DNA of 64,000 bases from Paenilisteria rustica (GCF_013820765.1 NZ_JABJVM010000007.1:62001-126000); one strand, 5' to 3'. Positions 10,825 to 20,264 are shown, numbered from the stretch's first letter. Notes: a model not told the origin generated them from the letters alone. Translations and numbers: made by a program.

Positions 10825-13209
10825 TTAATTTTGATTCGTAATTCTGACATAATTCGCAAGGCTACCGAATGTGTTTTTCAGTTCTGCCGAGCTTGTTGTT
10901 AGTGTCCCCATGTTTTTGCCGCTTAGAATATTATTAAGTTGGAAAACATCGACGGAATTCCAACTTTGCGTGCTGCCCGTTGCATTCCAGACGCTAACTT
11001 TCCCACCGTAAATACTTATGGAACTGTTGCGGTGGGCGTACATGAAGCTCGTTTTAGTTGGACTCTCGAGGTTCAGATACATGGCGTGATCAAAGATGTA
11101 ATCAATGCCGTAGCTGAACGAAAAGCCTTCTGTTGCCTCTGTGGTTCGAACATCAAATACTGCATTTGGAGCGACTTCCACACGCGCATTTTTAGTGGTG
11201 TATTCTGTACGTATCATTGGCCGAGCACCACTTGCCGTGAAACTAGCGCCGTCCGCAATGCTGATTTTAGAGAAGCCGTAAATCGCATTTTGTCCATAAC
11301 CTGTGCCCTTACTTCCAGGATACAGCTCGACTTTTGCTTGAGGTTCTACGATGAAATTTTTATCGGTGTTGCCAGTACCCATCGTGATAACCGTCGAGCC
11401 ACTTTCGTTAGATGAACCGCTGCCCTCCGTGGAGCCGTAGTAATAGGCGCCGGCCTTGATGGTCATATTGCGAACGTAAACATTGCTGCCCGTCGTTGAT
11501 TTAATGACATTGTGCCCATCAAAAGTCACCACAGCGTTGAGCACATTATTACGAATAAAGAGAGTACCATTAAACGTGATGTTCTTCGCGTTAATATTCA
11601 TCCCATAGTTGCTATTCTCAGAAGTCGCGCTATAAATACTTCCGTAGGCATTCTTACCGGCGACATTACCACCAAAAATGTCAAATTGAATGCGTTTCCC
11701 AGCTGCGTCATTTTTGCTTAAATAATAATTGGCGGTGTCCATCGTGAAGCCGTTCAGATTTAATCTTGTGTCCCCAGAAAGCTGTAAATTCTTTGTAAAC
11801 GTAATATTATTCATCAATTTTAGATTCGTCAACCCGCTTGCCAGAGCCGCTTCAAGGTCTTGCGCGGACATGATTTCTGTAGGTTTTGCCGCATCATAGG
11901 AAAAATCAATACTTCCTAGACGCGCCAACTCCACACTCGCTGCGGTAGAAGGGCGGCTAAAAATGAAATAGACATCATGCGTACCCTTAATAGTCGTTGT
12001 CGGAATTGTGTTCAGCGCCCAAGTATTCACATTTCCTGTTTGTTTCAACGTCGATGTCCCAATCGTTGTCCCCGTTGGACTATCCAGTTTGACTTCAACC
12101 GTTGTGGCATTATAAGGTACTGCTACCGACATTTGCAAGTTACCAAGGTATTTATCAAAGTTCACATTTTTGTAAGAAACCCAGTTTTGCGTCGAAATAT
12201 TGGATAGAAATAGCGTTTTGTCAACGGTTGTAGGAATCGCATTAATCGCCCCATAACTTGTATTATAAGCATTCGCTGCTACTTTTCCTGACAATTCCGG
12301 TTGCTCTCCAGTTATCGTATGGTACACATTGTTTGCTAAAATCGCAGCGCCTTTCCCATTCGGATGCACATTATCAGGCACAAACTCCTTCGCACCAATC
12401 GTCGCCGTCTGATTATCGATAATCGAAACATCGACATTCGCTTTTTCAGCAGCCTCCACAATTTTAGGCAAAATTTTATCCATATTTGCTTGATTAATCG
12501 TATAAGCCATGTTAAATACAACCGGTGGTAGCGCCGCATAAACAATAGGTTTCGTCGCCAAATTCTTATATTTATTAATCAATTTCACGTAATCGCTGAC
12601 AAACTGATCGATTTTCGCAAAATTAACCGGTTTGGAATCATTCGTTCCGAGTTGAATAATCACGACATCAGGATTAGAAGCGAGGCTTTGCGTGTACTGA
12701 GTCGTGCGGATATACGGATCATTTCCACTCTCCAGCAACGTTTTCCCACTGTTTCCGTAATTCGTGACATTGTAATCCGCACCAAGTCGATTGTTCAGCT
12801 GCTTCGGATAGGAATTATAAGCAACATTTTCCACGTTCATACCATATGTGATACTATCGCCAATCGCGGCCACATTGACCGGCTTCGTATTCGCAAAAAC
12901 ATGAATAATACCCTTTACCGTGTGCTGTCCATTTTCAGTTGTTCCATATATAACATGTTCCCCAACCACATCAAAAATTTCTGGATTGACAGCATCCCAC
13001 GTCACTTTTGCCTTTGTTAACTTATAAGCGCTATCTGCCTGGTCCACTTCTGTAGGTAGTCCTACCGCATTTCCAGTCGTTGTAATAATGTTCACCGTTG
13101 GAATGAAGTTATTTTCCGCCGCTTTTGTTGATAATGGTAAAATCACAAAAATGGCAATAATTAAACATGTCATCCAAGAATATAGTTGTATTTTTTTCAC
13201 TTTTTCCAC
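10825..13209 (-). CDS. Secreted SGNH/GDSL esterase with beta-helix-like C-terminus
   Basis: A 794-aa secreted protein. Residues 1-31 are a signal peptide. About 32-105 resemble a Big_4-type Ig-like domain. About 110-300 form an SGNH hydrolase: block I GDSITYG with the nucleophile Ser, the Asn block QLGTNDS, and the Asp/His block PDNVHPNGKG. About 330-440 look like a galactose-binding or CBM6-like sandwich. The rest, from about 445, has many short Asn/Gly-rich beta strands and resembles the pectate-lyase-like adhesive region of Listeria and Enterococcus surface proteins. No LPXTG, WxL or membrane anchor is visible. Deacetylation of a polysaccharide is a plausible role but is inferred. No immediate operon partner. 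Confidence 0.75.
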   Translation of the reverse strand: MEKVKKIQLYSWMTCLIIAIFVILPLSTKAAENNFIPTVNIITTTGNAVGLPTEVDQADSAYKLTKAKVTWDAVNPEIFDVVGEHVIYGTTENGQHTVKGIIHVFANTKPVNVAAIGDSITYGMNVENVAYNSYPKQLNNRLGADYNVTNYGNSGKTLLESGNDPYIRTTQYTQSLASNPDVVIIQLGTNDSKPVNFAKIDQFVSDYVKLINKYKNLATKPIVYAALPPVVFNMAYTINQANMDKILPKIVEAAEKANVDVSIIDNQTATIGAKEFVPDNVHPNGKGAAILANNVYHTITGEQPELSGKVAANAYNTSYGAINAIPTTVDKTLFLSNISTQNWVSYKNVNFDKYLGNLQMSVAVPYNATTVEVKLDSPTGTTIGTSTLKQTGNVNTWALNTIPTTTIKGTHDVYFIFSRPSTAASVELARLGSIDFSYDAAKPTEIMSAQDLEAALASGLTNLKLMNNITFTKNLQLSGDTRLNLNGFTMDTANYYLSKNDAAGKRIQFDIFGGNVAGKNAYGSIYSATSENSNYGMNINAKNITFNGTLFIRNNVLNAVVTFDGHNVIKSTTGSNVYVRNMTIKAGAYYYGSTEGSGSSNESGSTVITMGTGNTDKNFIVEPQAKVELYPGSKGTGYGQNAIYGFSKISIADGASFTASGARPMIRTEYTTKNARVEVAPNAVFDVRTTEATEGFSFSYGIDYIFDHAMYLNLESPTKTSFMYAHRNSSISIYGGKVSVWNATGSTQSWNSVDVFQLNNILSGKNMGTLTTSSAELKNTFGSLANYVRITNQN

Positions 13210-13408
13210 CCTTTCTATTACTTACTGTTACAAGCATAAATTAGCGCCAATGATGAATCCAGCTTTTTTTGTTATTAAAAAGGGCAAAAAAGACGATAGT
13301 CACAAAACGTTCACCAAAACTAGCCATTTTCTACGGAAACATGAAAAGAATAAGTTCTTAGTTTTTAAAATCGCATCAACGGGTAATGGTAATGGAGGAA
13401 TATATACG

Positions 13409-13556
13409 CAGCGTATCGACAACCCCAATATGCATGAGAGCAAAGCGAGCATGTAATCCTTCCCGTTAAAAGCTCCGTTCCAGTGCTCATGTACTAGAGT
13501 ACACTCCGCGCTGGTACTCGCTTTTGCTTAGAAACTAAGCATTTGTCGACACGCTG
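13409..13556. repeat. Hairpin element, family B carrying a family C segment
   Basis: Terminal inverted repeats CAGCGTATCGACAA and TTGTCGACACGCTG bound about 148 bp. Inside are a family C segment (CCCCAATATGCATGAG ... CATGTAATCC) and the family B core hairpin (AAAAGC ... CATGTACTAGAGTACA ... GCTTTT). It has no ORF and fills most of the 440-bp gap before the gene at 13649. Confidence 0.75.
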
Positions 13557-13648
13557 GAGTTTGGAGAAGCATCATGTAAAGCGGTTTTTCTACAGTCTGC
13601 TATATAAATCATTTTTTAAAAGAGAGAATTGAAAGGAGTTGGGATTTT

Positions 13649-14677
13649 GTGAAGAAGTTTATGTTACTTTTAGTATTGCCAATGATGTTGATAGGGGTGT
13701 TATTCCATCCGTTAAGCCCTGAGGCGGCCGCGAATTTTTCGGTAACGGCGGTTATTCCAGATAACCAAATCGATAAATCCAAAACGTACTTTGACTTACG
13801 CATGAAGCCTGGCCAAAAACAGGATTTAGAGGTTGTACTTAAAAATGATACAGATAAGGAAATCACGGTTGAAACAAATGCGAATACGGCGGTCACGAAC
13901 GATAATGGGATTGTGGATTACAGCCAGACCGATCCAAAACTGGATAAATCGCTTAAAACACCATTTTCCGAGATTGCCAAAACAGACGATGAGGCCGTTC
14001 TCCCAGCTAACAGCAGCAAAACAATCAAGGTCACAGTAACCATGCCCGCCGCCTCATTTGATGGGATTATTTTAGGCGGATTACAATTCATTGAAAAAGA
14101 AGACCCTGACGCGAAAAAAGAAGATGGAAAAGGTGTACAAATCAAGAACCGCTATGCATACGTGGTCGGCGTGCAACTATCGGAAAATGATACCGTTGTA
14201 GAGCCCGACATGAAATTGCACGCGATTAAACCGCAACAGATCAACTATCGCAACGTGGTGACGGCGAACTTGCAGAATCCAGAGGCGACAATGATTAAAC
14301 CGCTGATGATTGATGCGAAAGTTTACAAATCAGGGGACGATCAAGTGTTACACCAAGCAAAACGCGATAATTTAAGAATGGCACCAAATTCCAATTTTAA
14401 CTATGCTATTGATTGGGAAAACCAGCCGCTTAAAGCCGGAAAATACCGTTTGAAAATGGTAGCAACATCCGGAGATAAAACATGGAAATGGGATGAAGAA
14501 TTCACCATTAAGGGCGACGATGCAAAGAAACTGAACGACACCGCTGTAGAACTTGAGAAAGACTACACATGGTGGTATGTAGCAGGCGGCGCGTTAGCAC
14601 TTATTCTACTGGTACTCCTAGCATTCTGGTTAGGAAAACGCTCGAAAAAAGACAAAGATGAAGATAAAAAAGAATAA
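13649..14677 (+). CDS. WxL-interacting protein (DUF916/DUF3324)
   Basis: A 342-aa membrane-anchored surface protein; GTG 13649 follows AAAGGAG. Signal peptide about 1-26, a DUF916-type domain about 30-150 starting with FSVTAVIPDNQ, a DUF3324-type domain about 160-290, a transmembrane helix (WWYVAGGALALILLVLLAFW) and a Lys/Asp-rich cytoplasmic tail. Such proteins (WxLIP) tether WxL-domain proteins to the cell envelope. They normally sit in an operon with WxL genes, but I find no WxL motif pair nearby, so this copy looks like an orphan. Confidence 0.85.
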   Translation: MKKFMLLLVLPMMLIGVLFHPLSPEAAANFSVTAVIPDNQIDKSKTYFDLRMKPGQKQDLEVVLKNDTDKEITVETNANTAVTNDNGIVDYSQTDPKLDKSLKTPFSEIAKTDDEAVLPANSSKTIKVTVTMPAASFDGIILGGLQFIEKEDPDAKKEDGKGVQIKNRYAYVVGVQLSENDTVVEPDMKLHAIKPQQINYRNVVTANLQNPEATMIKPLMIDAKVYKSGDDQVLHQAKRDNLRMAPNSNFNYAIDWENQPLKAGKYRLKMVATSGDKTWKWDEEFTIKGDDAKKLNDTAVELEKDYTWWYVAGGALALILLVLLAFWLGKRSKKDKDEDKKE

Positions 14678-14682
14678 TTAAA

Positions 14683-14728
14683 AAGGACCCGGATAGGAGC
14701 TGCAAATTGGCTTTTATTTGGGTCTTTA
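14683..14728 (+). terminator. Terminator after the WxL-interacting protein gene
   Basis: AAGGACCC pairs with GGGTCTTT (one G-U pair) across a long loop of about 29 nt. Weaker than the other terminators here. Confidence 0.5.
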
Positions 14729-14756
14729 ATGTAGATTGAAGTTTGTGGCAGCTCTT

Positions 14757-15084
14757 AAGAAGCATCGTGTGCTGTGAATTAGAACCACAATATGCATAAG
14801 AGCAAAGCGAGTATGTAATCTATTTCTAGGAAAAATCAAGTTAAATGGTCGGTCAAAGTTCTAATAAGGAGTTGGGCGTCATGCTCTGTGTCTAGCTCCG
14901 CAGGCTAGCCATTCGGAGCTTTCACAGCCTCCACAAAAACCAAAGGAGGGTTTTTATTACGCCTGCTCCAAGCTCTTTCATGGCTGAACGAGCCTGCTCC
15001 GCTTTGTTGAGGTTCTTAAGAAGCGTCGTGTGCTGAATTAGAACCACAATATACATAAGAGCAAAGCGAGTATGTAATCTATTT
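14757..15084. repeat. Intergenic repeat block: family C, family A (inverted), family C
   Basis: Two family C units (14757-14825 and 15005-15084) share GAATTAGAACCACAATAT, then CATAAGAGCAAAGCGAG and TATGTAATCTATTTCT. Between them lies a family A copy in minus orientation (about 14876-15003), recognised by CTAGCCATTCGGAGC, CAAAAACCAAA and GCTGAACGAGCC. The block fills the 450 bp between the DUF916 gene and topB. No gene seen. Confidence 0.75.
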
Positions 15085-15130
15085 CTGTGTTAAAATAGAC
15101 TCATCCTATAATCCAGAAAGGAATTTTAAA

Positions 15131-17275
15131 ATGACAAAAACAGTAGTTTTAGCAGAAAAGCCTTCTGTTGGGAAAGATATTGCGCGCGTTCTTGGTTGTA
15201 AACAGGGCAAGAACGGCTACCTTGAAGGCTCGAAATATATTGTAACTTGGGCGTTGGGGCACTTAATCACGCTCGCTGACCCAGAGAATTACGATGCCAA
15301 ATATAAATCGTGGAATATGGAAGATTTACCGATGCTTCCGCAAAAAATGAAACTCGTACCAATCAAGCAAACGCGTAAACAATATGAAACGGTGAAAAGT
15401 CTGATGACGCGTAAAGACGTTGATTCCATAGTCATCGCGACGGATGCCGGGCGTGAAGGCGAGCTCGTGGCGCGTTGGATTATCGAATACGCCAAAGTGA
15501 AGAAGCCAATTAAGCGTCTCTGGATTTCATCTGTAACCGACAAAGCGATTCGTGAAGGGTTCAGCCGACTTCAACCGGGCAAAGCCTACGAAAACCTGTA
15601 TCGTTCCGCTGAGGCGCGTTCAGAAGCTGACTGGGTAGTTGGAATTAACGCTACACGTGCCCTGACAACGAAATACAACGCGCAACTTTCCTGTGGTCGC
15701 GTTCAAACGCCGACGCTTGCGATGATTGCGCAGCGTGAGGAAGACATTCGCCAATTTAAGCCTAAGGAATTTTATCAATTGACCGCGGTGACGGAACAAG
15801 GTAGCTTTGCTTGGAGTAAGGGCCAGACTTTTGATGAGTCCGAAGCCGAGAAAATCGCGCGTAGCTTGAATGGGAAGGAAGCCATGATTACCGATGTGGC
15901 TGTGAAGGAGAAGAAAACACACGCGCCAGGTCTGTATGATTTGACGGAACTGCAACGTGATGCCAATAAACGCTTCGATTTTTCCGCTAAAGAAACGCTA
16001 AATATCATGCAAGCCCTATATGAGCGCCATAAAATTCTGACATATCCGCGGACCGATTCGCGCTTTATTTCTGATGACATCGTGCCAACACTGAAAGAGC
16101 GCGTAGAAGCCTGTGGTATCGGTCCATACGCAAAACCTGCACGCGCCGTAGCGTCGAAACCAATAAAAGCGAACAAGTCATTCGTCGATAATAGCAAAGT
16201 AAGCGACCATCACGCGATTATCCCGACGGAAGAAACACCAAGCTTGTCCGACCTAAACGACCGCGAACGCAAGATTTATGACCTTGTTGTAAAACGCTTT
16301 TTAGCCGTACTTTCCGCACCATTTGTGTATGAAGAAACCGCTGTGCAAGCCAAAATCGGCAACGAAATATTCGGGCTTAAAGGCAAAGTTGTGAAATCGC
16401 TCGGTTGGAAAGCCGTTTACAATGAAGACAACGACACAGATACAGTAACGAAACTGAAAAAAGGCGAGCAGTTGAAGGTTCGCGATATCCAGCTAACCAC
16501 AGGCAAAACGAAGCCACCAGCGCGATACAATGAAGCGACCTTACTTTCCGCGATGGAAAACCCAAGCCTATCCAGTGGCAAAAAAGATCTGGCGAAAACA
16601 CTTGGTGAAACAGGCGGACTTGGTACAGTTGCAACGCGCGCCGACATTATCGAGAAACTTTTCAACAGTTTTTCTCTAGAGAAGCAGGGAAAAGATATCA
16701 TGATTACGTCAAAAGGGCGCCAGTTGCTAGACTTGGTTCCAGCTGACTTGAAATCCCCAGAACTAACCGCGATTTGGGAGCAAAAACTATCGAAAATCGC
16801 AAAAGGTCAACTAGACAAAACAACATTTACGAACGAAATGCGCGATTACGCCAAAAAAGCCGTGACGGAAATCAAGCAAAACGATAAGAAATTCAAACAC
16901 GACAATGTTACCTCAACCAAGTGCCCAGATTGCGGCAAACTGATGCTTAAAGTCAAAGGTAAAAAAGGTACGATGCTCGTGTGTCAAGATCGCGAATGTG
17001 GCCATCGTGAATCCGTGGCTAGAACAACAAACGCCCGCTGTCCAAACTGCCATAAACGTATGGAACTGCGCGGTGAAGGTGACAAACAAATCTTCACTTG
17101 TTCTTGCGGTCATCGCGAAAAACTATCGGCATTCAACGCCCGTCGAGGCAATGAGAAAAATAAAAACGTCTCGAAAAGCGAAGTTGCAAACTACATGAAG
17201 AAACAAAACAAGAAAGAGGAAGAGCCATTCAATAACCCGATGGCCGAGGCGCTAGCGAAGTTGAAACTGAAATAA
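15131..17275 (+). CDS. topB: DNA topoisomerase III
   Basis: A 714-aa type IA topoisomerase that decatenates DNA and resolves recombination intermediates with RecQ. The TOPRIM domain starts at VLAEKPSVGKDIARVLG and contains DAGREGE. The active-site Tyr lies in ILTYPRTDSR near residue 300. The C-terminus has Cys4 zinc-ribbon modules (CPDCGKLM ... CQDRECGH and CPNCHKRM ... CSCGH), then a basic tail. ATG 15131 follows AAAGGAA. A TATAAT at 15105-15110 probably belongs to its promoter. A good terminator follows. Confidence 0.97.
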   Translation: MTKTVVLAEKPSVGKDIARVLGCKQGKNGYLEGSKYIVTWALGHLITLADPENYDAKYKSWNMEDLPMLPQKMKLVPIKQTRKQYETVKSLMTRKDVDSIVIATDAGREGELVARWIIEYAKVKKPIKRLWISSVTDKAIREGFSRLQPGKAYENLYRSAEARSEADWVVGINATRALTTKYNAQLSCGRVQTPTLAMIAQREEDIRQFKPKEFYQLTAVTEQGSFAWSKGQTFDESEAEKIARSLNGKEAMITDVAVKEKKTHAPGLYDLTELQRDANKRFDFSAKETLNIMQALYERHKILTYPRTDSRFISDDIVPTLKERVEACGIGPYAKPARAVASKPIKANKSFVDNSKVSDHHAIIPTEETPSLSDLNDRERKIYDLVVKRFLAVLSAPFVYEETAVQAKIGNEIFGLKGKVVKSLGWKAVYNEDNDTDTVTKLKKGEQLKVRDIQLTTGKTKPPARYNEATLLSAMENPSLSSGKKDLAKTLGETGGLGTVATRADIIEKLFNSFSLEKQGKDIMITSKGRQLLDLVPADLKSPELTAIWEQKLSKIAKGQLDKTTFTNEMRDYAKKAVTEIKQNDKKFKHDNVTSTKCPDCGKLMLKVKGKKGTMLVCQDRECGHRESVARTTNARCPNCHKRMELRGEGDKQIFTCSCGHREKLSAFNARRGNEKNKNVSKSEVANYMKKQNKKEEEPFNNPMAEALAKLKLK

Positions 17276-17282
17276 AGGATCG

Positions 17283-17325
17283 ATACACATCCAAATCCGG
17301 ATCATGGGTTTGGGTGTGTATTTTT
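17283..17325 (+). terminator. Terminator after topB
   Basis: ATACACATCCAAATCC pairs with GGGTTTGGGTGTGTAT, followed by a T run. Confidence 0.85.
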
Positions 17326-17394
17326 ATGTCCAATGTTTTAAATTGGGAATTCGGTAGCCTTTTCGTTCTTAATTTTAAATAGTTCTTTAGTGAC

Positions 17395-17423
17395 TTGCGA
17401 AAACGAACGTATGTTTGTATACT
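17395..17423 (+). promoter_or_regulatory. LexA-controlled promoter of the yolD/uvrX operon
   Basis: TTGCGA at 17395-17400, a 17-nt spacer and TATACT at 17418-17423. The spacer is almost filled by CGAACGTATGTTTG (17404-17417), a perfect match to the Bacillus/Listeria LexA box CGAACNNNNGTTYG. SOS control is therefore a strong inference. Confidence 0.85.
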
Positions 17424-17489
17424 GTTAATTAGAGTGGTGGAGAAAATGGCACTGAATTTTTCATCCAGCCAATAAACAGGAGGCGATTT

Positions 17490-17831
17490 ATGATGGCCTA
17501 CAAAGATCGAGGACTAAAGAAATGGGGCGGTTTCATATTGAGTGAGCACACCGCGCATATGGAACAATCTAATAGAGCACCACAGTGGAAAGCGGCAATG
17601 GATGAAGATGTTATACAATCCGTCCTAAACCGTGCGACTTCCCACCATGTAATGCTTGCCATTCAAGAATATCAGCCAATGGGTGTTGAGGCACAACCAG
17701 ACATCATCGGGCAGTTAATCGGTATCGAAGGAGACAGTATTTACATTCGTACCAGTACGGGCATTCATGCGATCGAGCTAGTCAATATTCGTCATGTAGA
17801 GGAGAGGCGGATTGAGAAATGGTACAGCTAA
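17490..17831 (+). CDS. YolD-like family protein
   Basis: A 113-aa protein starting at ATG 17490 behind AGGAGG. The DRGLKKWGGFILSEHTAHM start and the C-terminal ...IRTSTGIHAIELVNIRHVEE region are typical of the YolD-like family, which in Bacillus and Listeria precedes a UvrX/Y-family polymerase gene in LexA-regulated operons. It overlaps the start of the polymerase frame by 13 nt. Its biochemical role is unknown; the pairing suggests a subunit or regulator of the polymerase. Confidence 0.85.
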   Translation: MMAYKDRGLKKWGGFILSEHTAHMEQSNRAPQWKAAMDEDVIQSVLNRATSHHVMLAIQEYQPMGVEAQPDIIGQLIGIEGDSIYIRTSTGIHAIELVNIRHVEERRIEKWYS

Positions 17832-19097
17832 TTGACTACGAAAGTGCACCAAAACGAGATATTCTATGCATCGATGTAAAGAGCTTTTTTCGCCTCAGTT
17901 GAATGTGTAAAAAGACGTCTAAACCCTTTAGAAGCCTATTTAGTTGTGATGAGTAATCAAGAGAGCCAGGGCGGTCTAGTGCTCGCAGCTACACCGAGAA
18001 TGAAGGATACATTTAATATTAGAACAGGATCAAGACGTTTTGAAATACCGGAAGATGCGCGAATTGTTGTCGCAGAACCACGAATGAAATTGTATCTTCA
18101 AGTCAATGAAATGATTATTGCAATATTCAAACGTTATGTAGGGCCAGAACATTTGCTAATTTACTCCATAGATGAGGCTATTCTGGATGTATCCCATTCA
18201 CATAGCCTATTTGGAGACACAATGACAATTGCTAAACGTATACAGCAAGATATTTTAGATGAGTTGCGATTATATGTCACCATTGGAATCGGAGAGAATC
18301 CATTACTTGCAAAAGTAGCGCTGGACGTCGAGGCAAAACACCAACCAAATGGGATTGCAGAATGGCGCTACGCCGATGTCCCAAGCAAGCTGTGGCAAGT
18401 AAAGCCGATGACAGAAATGTGGGGTATTGGACGTAGAACTGAGGTGCAGCTAAACCGCATAGGTATATATACAGTGTATGATTTAGCCCATGCAGAACCC
18501 AATTATTTGCGCCACGCGATGGGAATCGTTGGTGAAGAACTCTTTTATCACGCCAATGGTATTGATTATACAGATTTGGCAGAGAAATATGTTCCATTGT
18601 CGAAGAGTTATGGCAAGAGCCAAATATTAGAACGAGACTACGCTAATCATCAAGAAGTTGAGATTGTTATCCGTGAAATGGTAGAGGATATAGCTATGCG
18701 TTTACGACGCGAACATGCAGAAACATCTGTTATCCACGTGTCTATAGGTTATAGCCGCTACAGTACACTAAAAGGCTTCGGAAACCAACTAAAGATTCAC
18801 CCAACTGACAGTAGTAAGAAAATAACGACTTACGCACTTCATCTATTTCGAAAGCACGTCGCTAGTGAGCCAATTCGCAGTTTATCCATCCAGCTAGGTA
18901 AGATTCGTTATAAAGAAGGAACACAGCTGAATTTGTTTGAAAGTGCTGTCCAGACTGTCAATCAAGAGCAATTAGAGCGAACAATAGACAAAATTCGCGA
19001 CAGGTACGGTTTCCAATCTTTGATGCATGCAAGCAGTCTAGCAATTGGTGCCACTGGATTAAGGCGATCAACCTTGGTAGGCGGGCATAAAGGTTAG
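17819..19097 (+). pseudogene. Y-family DNA polymerase (UvrX/DinP type), frameshifted
   Basis: The natural start is ATG 17819, overlapping yolD. The frame reads MVQLIDYESAPKRDILCIDV and then meets six T (17885-17890). With five T it would continue as SFFASVECVKRRLNPLEAYL and join the long downstream frame; with six it stops after RLS. The shift falls inside the conserved D-x-x-SFFASVE motif holding a catalytic Asp and the nucleotide-selecting aromatic residue. The rest is intact to 19097, including YSIDEAILDV, so decay is recent or this is a sequencing error or switchable tract. An internal restart at 17946 would lack motif I. Normal role: error-prone translesion synthesis in the SOS response. 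Confidence 0.85.
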
Positions 19098-19250
19098 TCA
19101 GTTATTGTAAATAAAATATGGAATCAATATAGCTGAATAGAACAACCCTGTGGCTAAAAATATCCGTTTTTTTATCCCATTTAAATAAAAATCTACGATA
19201 AAACTAGTCTAATAGAACAAAGATTTATCGACTCCTTACGTGTAAAATAT

Positions 19251-19274
19251 AATTTGTGAATATAATCACAAATT
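19251..19274. promoter_or_regulatory. Crp/Fnr-type operator upstream of cupin gene
   Basis: AATTTGTGA and TCACAAATT are separated by 6 nt, a perfect palindrome with the TGTGA-N6-TCACA core of Crp/Fnr family sites. The TATAAT at 19261-19266 sits in its centre, so binding there would more likely repress. Confidence 0.65.
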
Positions 19275-19292
19275 CGAGAGGAGTTGCTCTAC

Positions 19293-19676
19293 ATGATGTT
19301 TGCGAAAAAAGTACAAGATTACAAGGATCGTATTTTTGATGTAAATGAAATCAAGTCTTTCGATAATGGCCAAGCTAAGAAAAATATTTTTTATGAAACA
19401 GGACAAACTGTGGGTGCGGTGTGGTGTTTGAAACCAGGGCAAGAGCTTTACTTCCATTCTCATAAGCGAGCAGATGACATCTGGATCTGTATAGAGGGGG
19501 ACTCTGGCACGTATTATCCAGAATGTGGTGAGTCAGTCGAAATCTCAAAGGGAATGGTTTGTGTAGCTAGACCAGGCGAGAAACATGGAATGAAGAACAC
19601 TGGCACCACAGATTTTGTATTTATCGGTATTGCCGGACCAGTACCACTGGATTTAATTCGCCATGAACTGGAATAG
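19293..19676 (+). CDS. Cupin-domain protein
   Basis: A 127-aa single-domain protein. I chose ATG 19293 because GAGAGGAG ends 9 nt before it; the upstream TTG touches the ribosome binding site. A cupin_2 barrel is suggested by LKPGQELYFHSHKRADDIWICIEG (motif 1, with two His) and PGEKHGMKNTGTTDFVFIGI (motif 2, with His). Three His ligands suggest metal binding. Substrate unknown. A Crp/Fnr-like palindrome lies immediately upstream. No obvious operon partner. Confidence 0.75.
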   Translation: MMFAKKVQDYKDRIFDVNEIKSFDNGQAKKNIFYETGQTVGAVWCLKPGQELYFHSHKRADDIWICIEGDSGTYYPECGESVEISKGMVCVARPGEKHGMKNTGTTDFVFIGIAGPVPLDLIRHELE

Positions 19677-19753
19677 ATATGAACCGTAATAATAGGCTGT
19701 TAAAACCTCTGAAAACGTGCTAATATAGTTTTGCACGAAGAAGGGGGATATGT

Positions 19754-20131
19754 ATGAACATCATTATTGCACTAGTAGCCGGATTAGTTGCTTTTGCAGT
19801 CGGAGCGCTATGGTATACCGTGCTGTTTGGGAAGGTCTGGATGAAAGCAGTAGGAATGACGGAGGAAACTGTTCAGAAAGGATCACCGGCAACGCCAATG
19901 ATTGTGACACTTGTTGTTGAGATGGCAGTGGCGGTACTCGTGAGTTTTATTTTGATTCACTTGGATCTGGATATCTATCTGGGAGGCTTACTTGTCGCTA
20001 GCATCGCAATCTTATCGGCAATCAAGAATTATATGTTTGAGATGAAGCCGTTTAAGCTAATTCTAATTAATGAAAGCTACAAATTGGTGACAATTATGAT
20101 TATGACAGTAAGTGTAGCCATTTTTTCCTAA
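19754..20131 (+). CDS. DUF1761 family membrane protein
   Basis: A 125-aa protein with about four hydrophobic segments, starting at ATG 19754 behind AAGGGGGAT. The N-terminal GLVAFAVGALWYTVLFGKVWMKAVGMTEE pattern, with its WY and FGKxW residues, is characteristic of DUF1761. Function unknown. It stands alone between the cupin and hydrolase genes. Confidence 0.75.
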   Translation: MNIIIALVAGLVAFAVGALWYTVLFGKVWMKAVGMTEETVQKGSPATPMIVTLVVEMAVAVLVSFILIHLDLDIYLGGLLVASIAILSAIKNYMFEMKPFKLILINESYKLVTIMIMTVSVAIFS

Positions 20132-20248
20132 ATAACTAAAGATCAGCGTATTTCTGATGCCCAATTAGAAGTACTCTGGTTTTTTTTGCGCGCTTTTCTT
20201 GACTCTGATGGCAGAATACGAAACAATAATAAGTATATAGAAGGAGGT

Positions 20249-20264
20249 TGTTTCACGTGAAACA
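20249..20264. promoter_or_regulatory. parS: parS site 3 (perfect, over a start codon)
   Basis: TGTTTCACGTGAAACA begins two bases after the AAGGAGG ribosome binding site and contains the GTG start of the downstream hydrolase gene. Confidence 0.9.
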
